From CAYNTC01 sp964432925 (GTDB lineage Bacteria > Planctomycetota > Phycisphaerae > Sedimentisphaerales > Anaerobacaceae): a stretch of DNA of 9,853 nt. The position numbers were made by a program, and so were the translations under genes. The stretch lies in the NCBI GenBank assembly GCA_964432925.1, contig CAYSPM010000108.1, positions 1 through 9,853 of the forward strand, read 5' to 3'. Below, one piece after another: positions 1-6,775 of this stretch; the first letter of the stretch is position 1, and each line of letters opens with the position of its first letter. Below the pieces are notes generated by a model. The model was not told the DNA's origin. It saw only the letters and a program-made list of their open reading frames with translations, and searched no databases.

Positions 1-2
1 TT

Positions 3-68
3 GAGTACCATAGCATTGGAAGAAAGGCCCGTTTGCCAAAGGAGATGCCAAAGACTCGCCTAACATAG
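3..68 (+). CDS. possible 3' end of an upstream gene (partial)
   Basis: One frame is open from the window edge and ends at a TAG at 66-68, reading EYHSIGRKARLPKEMPKTRL and a final T. The basic, charged tail looks like an ordinary protein C-terminus. The stop lies 13 bases before the next start and overlaps the purine-rich stretch that would be the next gene's ribosome site, a spacing typical of operons. Only 21 residues are visible and I do not recognise the family. Another frame is also open to 61-63, so this is a weak call. Confidence 0.25.
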   Translation, partial: EYHSIGRKARLPKEMPKTRLT

Positions 69-81
69 AAAGGGTATACCC

Positions 82-447
82 ATGGATATTTTAATTAAGA
101 GTTTGGGAATACTATTTGTCCTTATCGGGATCGTCTACCTGTTGAAGCCGGATGTTCTGAATCTGCTAATTGAGTTCTTCAAAAAAGGAAAACGCATATA
201 CATCGCCGGTATCGTTAGGCTGGCACTTGCCGTGCTGTTTCTGGTTGCAGCTCGCCAGTGCAGGCATTTTTGGGTGATATTCGTCTTTGGGATCATCCTG
301 CTGCTGTCTGGGCTTTTGATTTTCGTGCTCGGGCCAAAGAAGCTTCGGACCATATTAGAGTGGTACCAGAAGCAGTCCGTCACACTTTATAGAGTTATTG
401 CGGTAATCGCGGTAGTCATAGGTGCGGTCATCATCTTCGCCGCCTAA
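82..447 (+). CDS. small four-helix integral membrane protein, function unknown
   Basis: The 121-residue product is almost wholly hydrophobic, with four likely membrane segments at about residues 5-21, 40-57, 63-84 and 103-121. Short basic loops follow helix 1 (EFFKKGKR) and helix 3 (GPKKLR). There is no signal peptide, catalytic motif or metal-binding cluster. Its layout, with a KPD turn after the first helix, recalls small DUF2065-like inner-membrane proteins, but the match is not good enough for a name. The ATG at 82 follows an AAAGG at 69-73 with 8 bases between. It lies upstream of the epimerase on the same strand, but 147 bases and two hairpins separate them, so co-transcription is uncertain. 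Confidence 0.7.
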   Translation: MDILIKSLGILFVLIGIVYLLKPDVLNLLIEFFKKGKRIYIAGIVRLALAVLFLVAARQCRHFWVIFVFGIILLLSGLLIFVLGPKKLRTILEWYQKQSVTLYRVIAVIAVVIGAVIIFAA

Positions 448-463
448 GTCTAATGCGAGATAC

Positions 464-483
464 GAGAGCGCTTTCTCGCTCTC
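464..483 (+). terminator. hairpin after the membrane-protein gene, terminator-like without a T-run
   Basis: A perfect 7-bp stem, GAGAGCG with CGCTCTC around a CTTTCT loop, starts 16 bases after the stop codon at 447. No T-run follows on either strand, so it is not a textbook intrinsic terminator. It could protect the 3' end of the message or slow the polymerase. Confidence 0.4.
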
Positions 484-500
484 ATGTATGAAAATGGTAG

Positions 501-518
501 GGTGGGGCTTGCCCCACC
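501..518. repeat. short palindromic repeat GGTGGGGC/GCCCCACC
   Basis: The arms GGTGGGGC (501-508) and GCCCCACC (511-518) form a near-perfect hairpin, which can be read as a 7-bp stem with a CTTG tetraloop. The same two 8-bp arms recur at 9511-9560 with a longer interior, so this is probably a member of a dispersed intergenic repeat family and not a gene-specific terminator. Confidence 0.6.
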
Positions 519-594
519 AAATCCTTATTAGACTTGAGAGAGTAGTTTCCATTCAAACAAATTCACAAAGCAAAGGCTGTTTAAGGTTTTTCTC

Positions 595-1584
595 ATGCCG
601 GAATCCAAAGTGCTCGTAACAGGGGCTGCTGGTTTTATTGGCTCACATCTTTGTGAGCGCCTTCTCAGCCAGGGCTGCCTTGTAACCGGCGTTGACAACT
701 TCGACCACTTTTACGACCCACAGATAAAACGTAGAAATATTCAAAACTGTACAAAGAATGATAACTTTCAGCTAATCCAGGCAGACATCCGTGATGTGGC
801 AGCAATGGATGAAGCCGTAGGTGCTGGCGTGGATATAATTATCCATCTGGCTGCAAAAGCCGGCGTCCGACCGTCAATTGCTCAGCCGCTGCTATATACC
901 GATGTCAACGTAAATGGCACGACAGCGCTGCTGGAGGCTGCCCGACAACACAAAGTCAGCAAATTTATCTTTGGCTCAAGTTCGAGTGTGTATGGCAATA
1001 ACAAAAAAGTACCCTTTTCAGAAGACGACAACGTTGACTTTCCGATTTCGCCTTACGCCGCAACGAAAAAGGCCGGCGAGCTTATCTGTCACACATATCA
1101 TCACCTTTACTCAATGGACATAACCTGCCTGCGTCTTTTCACCGTCTACGGCCCCCGGCAAAGGCCCGACCTGGCTATCCACAAATTTGCCACGCTCATC
1201 GAGGACGATAAGTCGATACCAATCTATGGCGATGGCAATATGATGCGTGACTTTACTTATATTGATGATGTAGTCGATGGAATCATCGCGGCAATGAAGC
1301 AACTCGTCACTGACTCCCCCAGTCACGAGTCACAAGTCACGAGTCCCGGCTTTAGTATTTACAACATCGGCTGCTCACATCCGATTACAGTCGATGCACT
1401 GGTAGCAGAGATAGAAAAGGCCCTGGGAAAAAGCGCAAAAAGAGAATACGTACCCGCCCAACCAGGCGACGTCCAGCGCACATATGCTGACATCGCTAAA
1501 GCTGCAATGGAACTCAATTATAATCCCAAAACTACTATCCCGGATGGTTTGGCAAAATTCACAGCTTGGCTAAGAAGTGTATAA
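595..1584 (+). CDS. NAD-dependent nucleotide-sugar epimerase, UDP-glucuronate 4-epimerase type
   Basis: This extended short-chain dehydrogenase (329 residues, full length for the family) probably inverts C4 of a UDP-sugar, most likely UDP-glucuronate to UDP-galacturonate, in the cytoplasm for polysaccharide or LPS synthesis. It shows the NAD-binding GAAGFIG loop (G10, G13, G16), acidic D34 at the end of strand 2, HLAAKAGVRPS (84-94), a serine cluster S129-S131 and the catalytic pair Y154/K158 in SPYAATKKAGE. VYGPRQRPDLAIHKF (184-198) and RDFTYIDDVV (218-227) are typical of the GlcA-epimerase branch; substrate choice within the branch is inferred. The start is supported by a weak AAGG 8 bases upstream. 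Residues 240-251 are encoded by a heptamer repeat that looks inserted between two conserved blocks. Confidence 0.88.
   Translation: MPESKVLVTGAAGFIGSHLCERLLSQGCLVTGVDNFDHFYDPQIKRRNIQNCTKNDNFQLIQADIRDVAAMDEAVGAGVDIIIHLAAKAGVRPSIAQPLLYTDVNVNGTTALLEAARQHKVSKFIFGSSSSVYGNNKKVPFSEDDNVDFPISPYAATKKAGELICHTYHHLYSMDITCLRLFTVYGPRQRPDLAIHKFATLIEDDKSIPIYGDGNMMRDFTYIDDVVDGIIAAMKQLVTDSPSHESQVTSPGFSIYNIGCSHPITVDALVAEIEKALGKSAKREYVPAQPGDVQRTYADIAKAAMELNYNPKTTIPDGLAKFTAWLRSV
1321..1348 (+). repeat. four tandem heptamers inside the epimerase gene
   Basis: Four 7-bp units occur in a row: AGTCACG, AGTCACA, AGTCACG, AGTCCCG. The preceding TGACT-CCCCC-AGTCA (1311-1325) can fold as a small stem, so the repeat begins inside an inverted repeat. 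It encodes SHESQVTSP plus the first base of the next codon, in the loop between the RDFTYIDDVV block and the FSIYNIG block, so the frame is kept and the core fold need not be disturbed. Confidence 0.8.
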
Positions 1585-1591
1585 TACATCC

Positions 1592-1634
1592 CCCCATGGG
1601 GATTCCTGTCATTCCCGACTCGATCGGGAATCCA
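1592..1634. repeat. intergenic palindromes between the epimerase and the protease gene
   Basis: Just after the epimerase stop lies CCCCATGGGG (1592-1601). It is followed by a hairpin with arms ATTCCCGA (1611-1618) and TCGGGAAT (1624-1631) around CTCGA, embedded in TGTCATTCCCGA. The TGTCATT lead-in is shared with the longer palindromic repeats at 7890 and 9126, so this looks like a short relative of the same family. It may serve as a two-way terminator between the converging genes, but neither strand has a T-run. Confidence 0.55.
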
Positions 1635-1750
1635 GAAAAAACGCAATACACAATACTCATCACGCTATACGCATTACACTAACGTAGCTGGCGTCGCTTT
1701 ACTAATGGTTGAAATCAAATCCCGACTTCTCTACCTTTAGCAGTAATTCA

Positions 1751-4700
1751 TTAAGGGCTTTTGCTCGCCTTGGTTGTTCCTCCGTAAGCTCCCATATTGA
1801 TGATGCCACCGTTGGGAGAAGGCTCATCTCCAACAGGACTTGCTGGATCGCCTGCATCAATGCAGGGACTTGTTACAACATCCATAATCCAGCTTTCGCT
1901 AATCGGGTCCCATCGCCCTGCTTGAGACTTCAAGTGATAATCACCATTGTAAGGATCTGCAAACAACGGATCTACATCAATGTTATTTTGGCCTTGTCCT
2001 TGCCAGCCACCTTGAATATTGCTATAGGTCACGATGGTATCTCCTGTCCAGCCTGCATATATTTGGTTCCATATATTGCCCCATAGAATGCAATTTGTTA
2101 GAGTTGTGAAGCTATCAGCAGCGCTGTTGTATATTCCGCCGCCCCAATTTGCTGAATTTGCACTGAATGTACAGCTTGCAACTGTTACGTTGCTCATTTG
2201 GCTTTGCACTCCACCACCACTGTAATTGGCTGAATTGCCACTGAAAGTGCAGTTTATCAGAATTGTAGTGCTTTGGTAGTTACGCACTCCTCCTCCCCAT
2301 CCTGCTAAATTGTCGGTGAATTTGCAGCCGGTTACAGTAGGACTGCTGTTACTCTCATTCTCCATCCCTCCCCCGCAATTGATTGCCTCATTGCCGATGA
2401 AGTTGCAGTTGTTCAGTATTGGATTGCTGAGTCCGTTANNNNNNNNNNNNNNNNNNNNNNNNNNNNNNNNNNNNNNNNNNNNNNNNNNNNNNNNNNNNNN
2501 NNNNNNNNNNNNNNNNNNNNNNNNNNNNNNNNNNNNNNAGATCCCTCCGCCCCATTGTGCTGAATTATCACTGAACGTGCAGTCGGTCATCGTCGGGCTA
2601 CTATTATCATTGAATATCCCGCCGCCATTTTCAGCCAAGTTACCAGTGAATGTGCAGTCAGTAAGCGTTGGATTACTTTCGTAGTTATATATCCCGCCGG
2701 CCGACGAACTGTACAGATTATTAATTACCCTGGCCTCGTTATTGATAAAATCGCAGTTCATAAGCGTCGGGCTACTATTATCATTGAAGATCCCTCCGCC
2801 ATATTCAGCTGAATTATCACTGAACGTGCATTTACTAATAGTAGGGTAACTACCAAAGATGTACATTCCTCCCCCGAGTCCGTTGTCAAATTCTCCGTTT
2901 GCATTTCCTCCAATAATTGTGAAACCATCTATAATTGTCGTACTGCCTGTTCCGCTGCCATTTACAACATGATAGCTATTTTCATTATTGTTGGTGAAAT
3001 TTCCTCCATCATCGCCATTCAGATCACCGCTGAGTATTGTTATATTTATGTCCGGATTTCTTTGTTCGTGTTGTGTTTCGCCTCCGGCAAAACCGCCGTA
3101 TATGCCCACGCCGTCAACAAGTCTAAAGCTCAAATTACGATTTCCAGTATTTCTATCTGGTCTATATGTCCCGTCTGCGACCCATATCTCATCGACTTGG
3201 CCTGGTGAGTTTGTAGCGGCTTCTATGGCATCCTGCAAATCAACAAAAGCATTAGACCAGGAGGAGCCGTCATTATTGCCTGCGGTTGCCTGTTGGTCGA
3301 CGTAAAGCATGTTCTGTGACCATGGAAAATCCACAGCCCATCTGTTTCCAGAGACGGATGAATCGTTTTGAGAGGCCCCTGTCATAACTTCTCGTTTGGG
3401 AAACTCGTTACCGTCAACTGAAGCCCATATAATGTAGGTGGTATCCGAGTCCAGATTGTCAAAGAAGTATATTCCGTTACTATCAGTACTAACCTCACAT
3501 GGATCGGTACCATCGCTTAATATTCTGTAAACGATAGCTCCCTCTTTGGGTGTACCATCATCGCTCAAAACTCGTCCGCTGATTATCTCGCCATAGCCGT
3601 CTTTGAAAACATTGTAGATACATTCATAAATCGTCGTAAATTTATACCCTGTAACCTGGCATTCAATAATCGGCAGGTTATACCAACAGTCTTCGCTGCC
3701 CGACCAGCCCATATTCAGGTGATGATATAGAGTTTCAGCAGAATCATAGCCATAGCCATCGCATATAACTGCGTGTCCGCCATCTTGTTCACCGTATATT
3801 GCAAGGATTACAGGTCTTTTTGCATCGAGGTTAGGGTGAATCATTCCAATTAATGCCGAACCGATATTATCTATGCGGTTGTGTCCCCAGATCACATTCT
3901 TATACAAAAAATTATTGATCAGAGCTTCCTTAGCATCTAAAAAACCAGCACCGGAACCATCGGCTGTGTAATCCATTTTGGCAACTACACCGGCATCATG
4001 ACAAATTGCTCCGATGGCCTTGATTTGTTCCAATGTTGTGCTGCTATTGGGCTCAAACACCATTTGTGTCCATTGATATGGACCACCAATCTCATCCCCG
4101 CCGAGAAGACTTCTGTACCGGCGAGGCATAAGGGGAACGAATTTGCCATTAGGATCAAATTCACCAACTCCGATAGTGTTATTGGGATCGGTAGGGTCCG
4201 GCTGGATCGGTGCTTCTTGAGGGTACTCGTAATAACGCATTAATTGTGCCAAAGCTGTAGCAACGCATCCTGCGTAATAGTTATCGACATGGCCGTAGTA
4301 TTCATCCCCTTTGTCCCAGGAAAGTTCTCCGGTGGATAGAATTTGCGGTGTATAATAATTGAAACAAGCGCGATAATAGGGCCATTGATTTGAATCAATA
4401 CAAGTTTGGCTCCATTTACTTTTCGTCAGAGGAGCAACACGAACATCCGACGGATTGTCGTCGCAAATTGGAGCCTCATTCATCAACATAATGTTTTCAT
4501 TTCTTTCTTTAGCAAGGTCGATGAGGCAGCTCCATTTTTTCTGTGTCTTGGTAATTGTTGTTTGTGTAGTCATTGATAAGATGCTGATGTTACTACGAAC
4601 CGCTTCAGTTCGCCCGTTAAGGTCGTTGATTACCAATGCTCCAAGGGGATTTGTATACGACGGATTAAAAATGCCGTCATCGGCAAAACCTATAATTGGC

Positions 4701-4966
4701 TCAACCAAATCGTCTGCTGAGACAATCACAAATCCCGATGGCTGCAAATAAACGACGTAATAAGCAGGCTGACCATTCTTGTCGGTGAAGGTCTCAACGC
4801 TTTTGATCTGTTGGCCAAGAGTTGTGTCGAGTGGTTGGGGATCGACCTTGAGCCAGCCTTTCACTACCATCTCCGCCTCGTATGCCGTTGTAGGCCTTGC
4901 CCACAGATCGCTACATAATTGCAATACGACCAGAACAGCGATTAGAATAATGCTTGAGTTTTTCAT
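1751..4966 (-). CDS. secreted C10-family (streptopain-like) cysteine protease fused to a right-handed beta-helix
   Basis: Domains in order: signal peptide 1-23 ending LWA; a Spi/streptopain-type propeptide at about 24-125 (YVVYLQPSGFVIVSADD); a C10 catalytic domain at about 180-455; a carboxypeptidase-regulatory-like Ig fold at about 460-520 (ISGRVLSDDGTPKEGAIVY); and from about 554 on, beta-helix coils built on repeats of the form CTFSDNSAxxGGGIFN. The catalytic residues are visible: Cys234 in YAGCVATALAQLM, His398 in GGHAV, and Asn418/Trp421 in LNMGWSG. Like streptopain, it should be made as a zymogen and exported; the helix may bind a polymer or form a stalk. Start ATG 4966 has AAGGAG 8 bases upstream. 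The last residues are NMGAYGGTTKASKSP with no dockerin, PEP-CTERM or sorting tail, unlike many planctomycete relatives. A 100-N gap replaces about codons 810-843, so the true length is unknown. Confidence 0.88.
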   Translation of the reverse strand: MKNSSIILIAVLVVLQLCSDLWARPTTAYEAEMVVKGWLKVDPQPLDTTLGQQIKSVETFTDKNGQPAYYVVYLQPSGFVIVSADDLVEPIIGFADDGIFNPSYTNPLGALVINDLNGRTEAVRSNISILSMTTQTTITKTQKKWSCLIDLAKERNENIMLMNEAPICDDNPSDVRVAPLTKSKWSQTCIDSNQWPYYRACFNYYTPQILSTGELSWDKGDEYYGHVDNYYAGCVATALAQLMRYYEYPQEAPIQPDPTDPNNTIGVGEFDPNGKFVPLMPRRYRSLLGGDEIGGPYQWTQMVFEPNSSTTLEQIKAIGAICHDAGVVAKMDYTADGSGAGFLDAKEALINNFLYKNVIWGHNRIDNIGSALIGMIHPNLDAKRPVILAIYGEQDGGHAVICDGYGYDSAETLYHHLNMGWSGSEDCWYNLPIIECQVTGYKFTTIYECIYNVFKDGYGEIISGRVLSDDGTPKEGAIVYRILSDGTDPCEVSTDSNGIYFFDNLDSDTTYIIWASVDGNEFPKREVMTGASQNDSSVSGNRWAVDFPWSQNMLYVDQQATAGNNDGSSWSNAFVDLQDAIEAATNSPGQVDEIWVADGTYRPDRNTGNRNLSFRLVDGVGIYGGFAGGETQHEQRNPDINITILSGDLNGDDGGNFTNNNENSYHVVNGSGTGSTTIIDGFTIIGGNANGEFDNGLGGGMYIFGSYPTISKCTFSDNSAEYGGGIFNDNSSPTLMNCDFINNEARVINNLYSSSAGGIYNYESNPTLTDCTFTGNLAENGGGIFNDNSSPTMTDCTFSDNSAQWGGGIXXXXXXXXXXXXXXXXXXXXXXXXXXXXXXXXXXNGLSNPILNNCNFIGNEAINCGGGMENESNSSPTVTGCKFTDNLAGWGGGVRNYQSTTILINCTFSGNSANYSGGGVQSQMSNVTVASCTFSANSANWGGGIYNSAADSFTTLTNCILWGNIWNQIYAGWTGDTIVTYSNIQGGWQGQGQNNIDVDPLFADPYNGDYHLKSQAGRWDPISESWIMDVVTSPCIDAGDPASPVGDEPSPNGGIINMGAYGGTTKASKSP
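2439..2538. other. assembly gap of exactly 100 N
   Basis: A run of exactly 100 N is a scaffolding placeholder, not a measured length. Both sides are open in the same frame and encode beta-helix coils, so one gene probably spans it, but the frame agreement depends on the arbitrary 100. The first bases after the gap (AGATCCCTCCGCC) also occur at 2788-2800 inside another repeat copy, which suggests that near-identical coils broke the assembly. Confidence 0.97.
2559..2830 (-). repeat. near-identical coding repeats of the beta-helix
   Basis: Two long exact words recur here: 2591-2614 equals 2765-2788 (24 bases) and 2559-2581 equals 2808-2830 (23 bases). They encode the repeated units FNDNSSPT and CTFSDNSA. 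The rest of each copy has drifted, so these are recent internal duplications of beta-helix coils. Confidence 0.85.
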
Positions 4967-5000
4967 TGTTGCTTCTCCTTCTGTTGCATTTGAACAATAA

Positions 5001-5017
5001 TGGATATAGTATATCCA
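5001..5017. promoter_or_regulatory. perfect palindrome in the protease leader, next to its ribosome site
   Basis: TGGATATA and TATATCCA flank a single G, giving a 17-bp perfect palindrome 34 bases upstream of the protease ATG. An inverted copy of AATAATGGATAT (4996-5007) occurs as ATATCCATTATT at 5104-5115, at the predicted promoter -10 and start of the message. It could be a protein operator, or one arm of a leader structure whose 3' arm can alternatively pair with the 5' end of the RNA. Confidence 0.45.
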
Positions 5018-5044
5018 GATTGAATTAAAGAAATAATGGCGATA

Positions 5045-5071
5045 CTAATTATAGATGTGAGGCGATAGCAT
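5045..5071 (-). CDS. possible 8-codon leader peptide upstream of the protease
   Basis: On the minus strand AGGAGG (5081-5076) lies 4 bases before an ATG that opens the frame MLSPHIYN and then stops. It sits within the predicted leader of the protease gene, 78 bases before the protease ATG, and has a better Shine-Dalgarno sequence than most genes here. It may be translated and influence the leader, or it may be a chance or decayed start; the spacing is a little short. Confidence 0.3.
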   Translation of the reverse strand: MLSPHIYN

Positions 5072-5109
5072 GTTTCCTCCTAAAATCTATATGATTTAAC
5101 TACATATCC

Positions 5110-5138
5110 ATTATTCAATTCCGCTCGAATCTTGTCAA
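5110..5138 (-). promoter_or_regulatory. sigma-70-like promoter for the protease gene
   Basis: On the minus strand TTGACA (5138-5133) is followed after 17 bases by AATAAT (5115-5110), a perfect -35 and a 5-of-6 -10. Transcription would begin near 5103 and leave a leader of about 137 bases before the protease ATG. No other promoter of this quality was seen between 4967 and 5619. Confidence 0.55.
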
Positions 5139-5214
5139 GAAAAATCTCGATGTTTTCTGTGGCCAAAGAATTGAGATAGATCGTTTATCAGTAGTCTCTT
5201 CTACCTTTATTTTT

Positions 5215-5313
5215 GTAACCGTTTACGGCCTTAAAATGCCGTTTCTGGGAGAAAAACTGCAATTTGGAATACTACTATACGCTAAAACAGCGATTGTCCC
5301 CGTGAACGGTTAC
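5215..5313. repeat. 99-bp element with 14-bp terminal inverted repeats
   Basis: The left end GTAACCGTTTACGG (5215-5228) and right end CCGTGAACGGTTAC (5300-5313) are inverted copies matching at 13 of 14 positions. The interior has no open frame. I could not find a target-site duplication, so it is either a miniature mobile element, a palindromic repeat of the transposase-associated (RAYT/REP) type, or a structured RNA. Confidence 0.55.
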
Positions 5314-5360
5314 TTATTTTTTTGACTTTATTCTCCGCGTACGATGTGCGCTTCGCATAC

Positions 5361-5619
5361 AACTCTCGAAAAATTTTTACAAAAATTTTGAGTTTAACTC
5401 TTGACTCTTAGACCCCTATTTTTGGTTTTTTTTTACGAGGTGGTTGAACCTTGTAAAAAAGTGTGCACTTTTGTGAATTTTTGTTAAAAAGCGAGAATTA
5501 TTGCTGAAAAATGTGAAAAAACGCTCATTTTTGAACTTGATCTCTTTTGCACTTATAGTCTTGTCTCTTAAGGACTTATGCAATTTTTTGGCTAAAGTCT
5601 GACTTAACCAGGTGTCCAA
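5361..5619. other. AT-rich stretch with small inverted repeats, no convincing gene
   Basis: This part is full of A and T runs. It holds a 9-bp perfect inverted repeat (AAAATTTTT, AC, AAAAATTTT at 5370-5389) flanked by AACTC/GAGTT, and AAAAGTG-TG-CACTTTT at 5457-5472. A minus-strand frame from a TTG at 5619 stays open for 67 residues rich in F, K, N and S, but it has no ribosome site and reads like low-complexity translation. It directly follows the feoB remnant, so it may be old 3' flanking DNA. Confidence 0.4.
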
Positions 5620-5790
5620 TTAGGCCGTTATGAAACTGCCGATTTGATAGACGATAAGCGTCACTATGTAAGCCAGAGTAGTCAGGCCGAAGAACTGAAA
5701 AAACGACCAGCCCCAGGAATGTGTTTCTTGCTTTGTCATTAGAATAGTCACCACACACGGTGTGCTAATCATAAAAGACAAGCAAGACAC
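5620..5790 (-). pseudogene. C-terminal remnant of a second FeoB ferrous-iron transporter
   Basis: The frame reads VSCLSFMISTPCVVT, then TKQETHSWGW, then YIVTLIVYQIGSFITA and a stop: the last two membrane helices of FeoB, a GTPase-driven Fe(II) permease. From the shared ISTPC on, it matches the intact feoB tail at 9689-9853 at 38 of 49 residues; 13 of the identical residues use a different codon, so the two copies diverged while both were under selection. Upstream the similarity stops at about 5790 and the frame soon meets a TGA; the GTPase and most of the channel are missing. It has no start or ribosome site and cannot transport iron. It lies about 100 bases beyond the prepilin gene on the same strand. 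Confidence 0.85.
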
Positions 5791-5890
5791 AAAAACCCAT
5801 CAATTGTGTGTAATCTGCCGTAGTGTTTGTTGCTTGATTTCTATTATGGCATTTTCCTTTGCATTTCAGCATTAGTCACACTTCAGCTAT

Positions 5891-6592
5891 TTATGGTTTT
5901 AACCAATAACATCCCCAGAAATCGAAATCTATGCCTTCGGCCTCACAACTGTGTACCAAAGAACGCTTCGCCCGCCCGATGTGCCCATCCAGAAAGACAA
6001 CCTGAGCATACCCGTCATGGCGGTAAGCATCACATAGGTAAAGACACGTTTGCCAGCCAACTTCACCGACGGCGTTGCCGAAAGCGTATGCATCCATAAA
6101 GGCCATGGTTAAAGAAGGATGCTTAAACTCCATTCTTTGCCTTCGCTTTTTCGCATCGTCTCTACTTGAACCAAAGGCCACATTCATTCCATAACTTATC
6201 CAGAAACCAACATCGTCATTTTCCATAAAATCGGCAGTGTTCTTATCAGGGTCATTATGACTGGGACACGTTATAACACTGCGGCCTTGTGGATTTGGTT
6301 CTAATCCAATACAACTCATAAACTGCGGATTTTTATGCCAGTTTTTTTCCGGGTCTTCGGGACTCCGATGGTCTGCTGCTTGTGGGAGCCAGTTATCGTG
6401 CGCGTCAGCGTACATTGTCAAACCCAGGCTAAGCTGTCGGAGATTGCTTCCACACCTTGTGCGTCGCGTTTGTTCTCTGGCTGCTCTAAGAGCAATCATC
6501 AAAATTGTCATAAGTAGCGCAATCATGCTTATGACTACCAAAAGTTCAACCAAAGTCAGCCCTTTTTGTTTCTTACTTTTTTGCGTGTACAT
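5891..6592 (-). CDS. prepilin-like (pseudopilin) protein with H-X9-DG domain
   Basis: The product has 233 residues. The N-terminus is a type IV prepilin signal: basic leader MYTQKSKKQKG, cut after G11, then LTLVELLVVISMIALLMTIL with the conserved Glu at +5 (E16) and one helix to about residue 36. The +1 residue is Leu where Phe is usual. The C-terminal part has H192, nine residues, then D202-G203, the processing-associated H-X9-DG motif of large planctomycete and lentisphaere pseudopilin families. These are processed by a prepilin peptidase and sit in the inner membrane with the body outside; the exact job is unknown. ATG 6592 has AGGAG 6 bases upstream. It follows the DNRLRE gene after 183 bases and a strong hairpin, and may share its transcript. 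Confidence 0.85.
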   Translation of the reverse strand: MYTQKSKKQKGLTLVELLVVISMIALLMTILMIALRAAREQTRRTRCGSNLRQLSLGLTMYADAHDNWLPQAADHRSPEDPEKNWHKNPQFMSCIGLEPNPQGRSVITCPSHNDPDKNTADFMENDDVGFWISYGMNVAFGSSRDDAKKRRQRMEFKHPSLTMAFMDAYAFGNAVGEVGWQTCLYLCDAYRHDGYAQVVFLDGHIGRAKRSLVHSCEAEGIDFDFWGCYWLKP

Positions 6593-6629
6593 ATTGATCT
6601 CCTAACGGTTAGAGCCATATTCCTGCAAG

Positions 6630-6666
6630 CTGGTGCGGAGAGAAACTTTTTCCCTCTCCGCACCAG
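6630..6666. terminator. strong 13-bp hairpin between the DNRLRE and prepilin genes
   Basis: The arms CTGGTGCGGAGAG (6630-6642) and CTCTCCGCACCAG (6654-6666) are perfectly complementary around an 11-base loop. GAGC at 6612-6615 and GCTC at 6667-6670 could add a further short stem. On the minus strand no T-run follows, so it is better seen as an intercistronic hairpin that stabilises the upstream message or attenuates expression of the prepilin gene than as a full stop. Confidence 0.6.
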
Positions 6667-6775
6667 GCTCAGATTACATAAGTTTTTACTTCTGTTGGTT
6701 CACATCCGTAACTTTGAAATCGACCGTGGTTTATTGCGGCTGCTGACATTTTTTTCGAAGTCAGAAATCAGTGCA

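Noticed and set aside
2100..2870. Regularly spaced repeats that might suggest a CRISPR array
   Set aside because: The repeats are degenerate, in frame, and encode GGGIxN beta-helix coils. There are no constant repeats with unique spacers and no cas genes.
1709..3305. Several plus-strand open frames of 60-125 residues opposite the protease gene
   Set aside because: They are antisense to a clearly coding beta-helix and protease; one spans the N gap. None has a domain or ribosome site.
5416..5619. 67-residue minus-strand open frame after the feoB remnant
   Set aside because: It begins at a TTG without a ribosome site, sits in AT-rich DNA and reads as low-complexity F/K/N/S. I do not count it as a gene.
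5827..6099. 90-residue plus-strand open frame
   Set aside because: It is antisense to the prepilin-like gene, which has a full signal motif, an H-X9-DG tail and a ribosome site.
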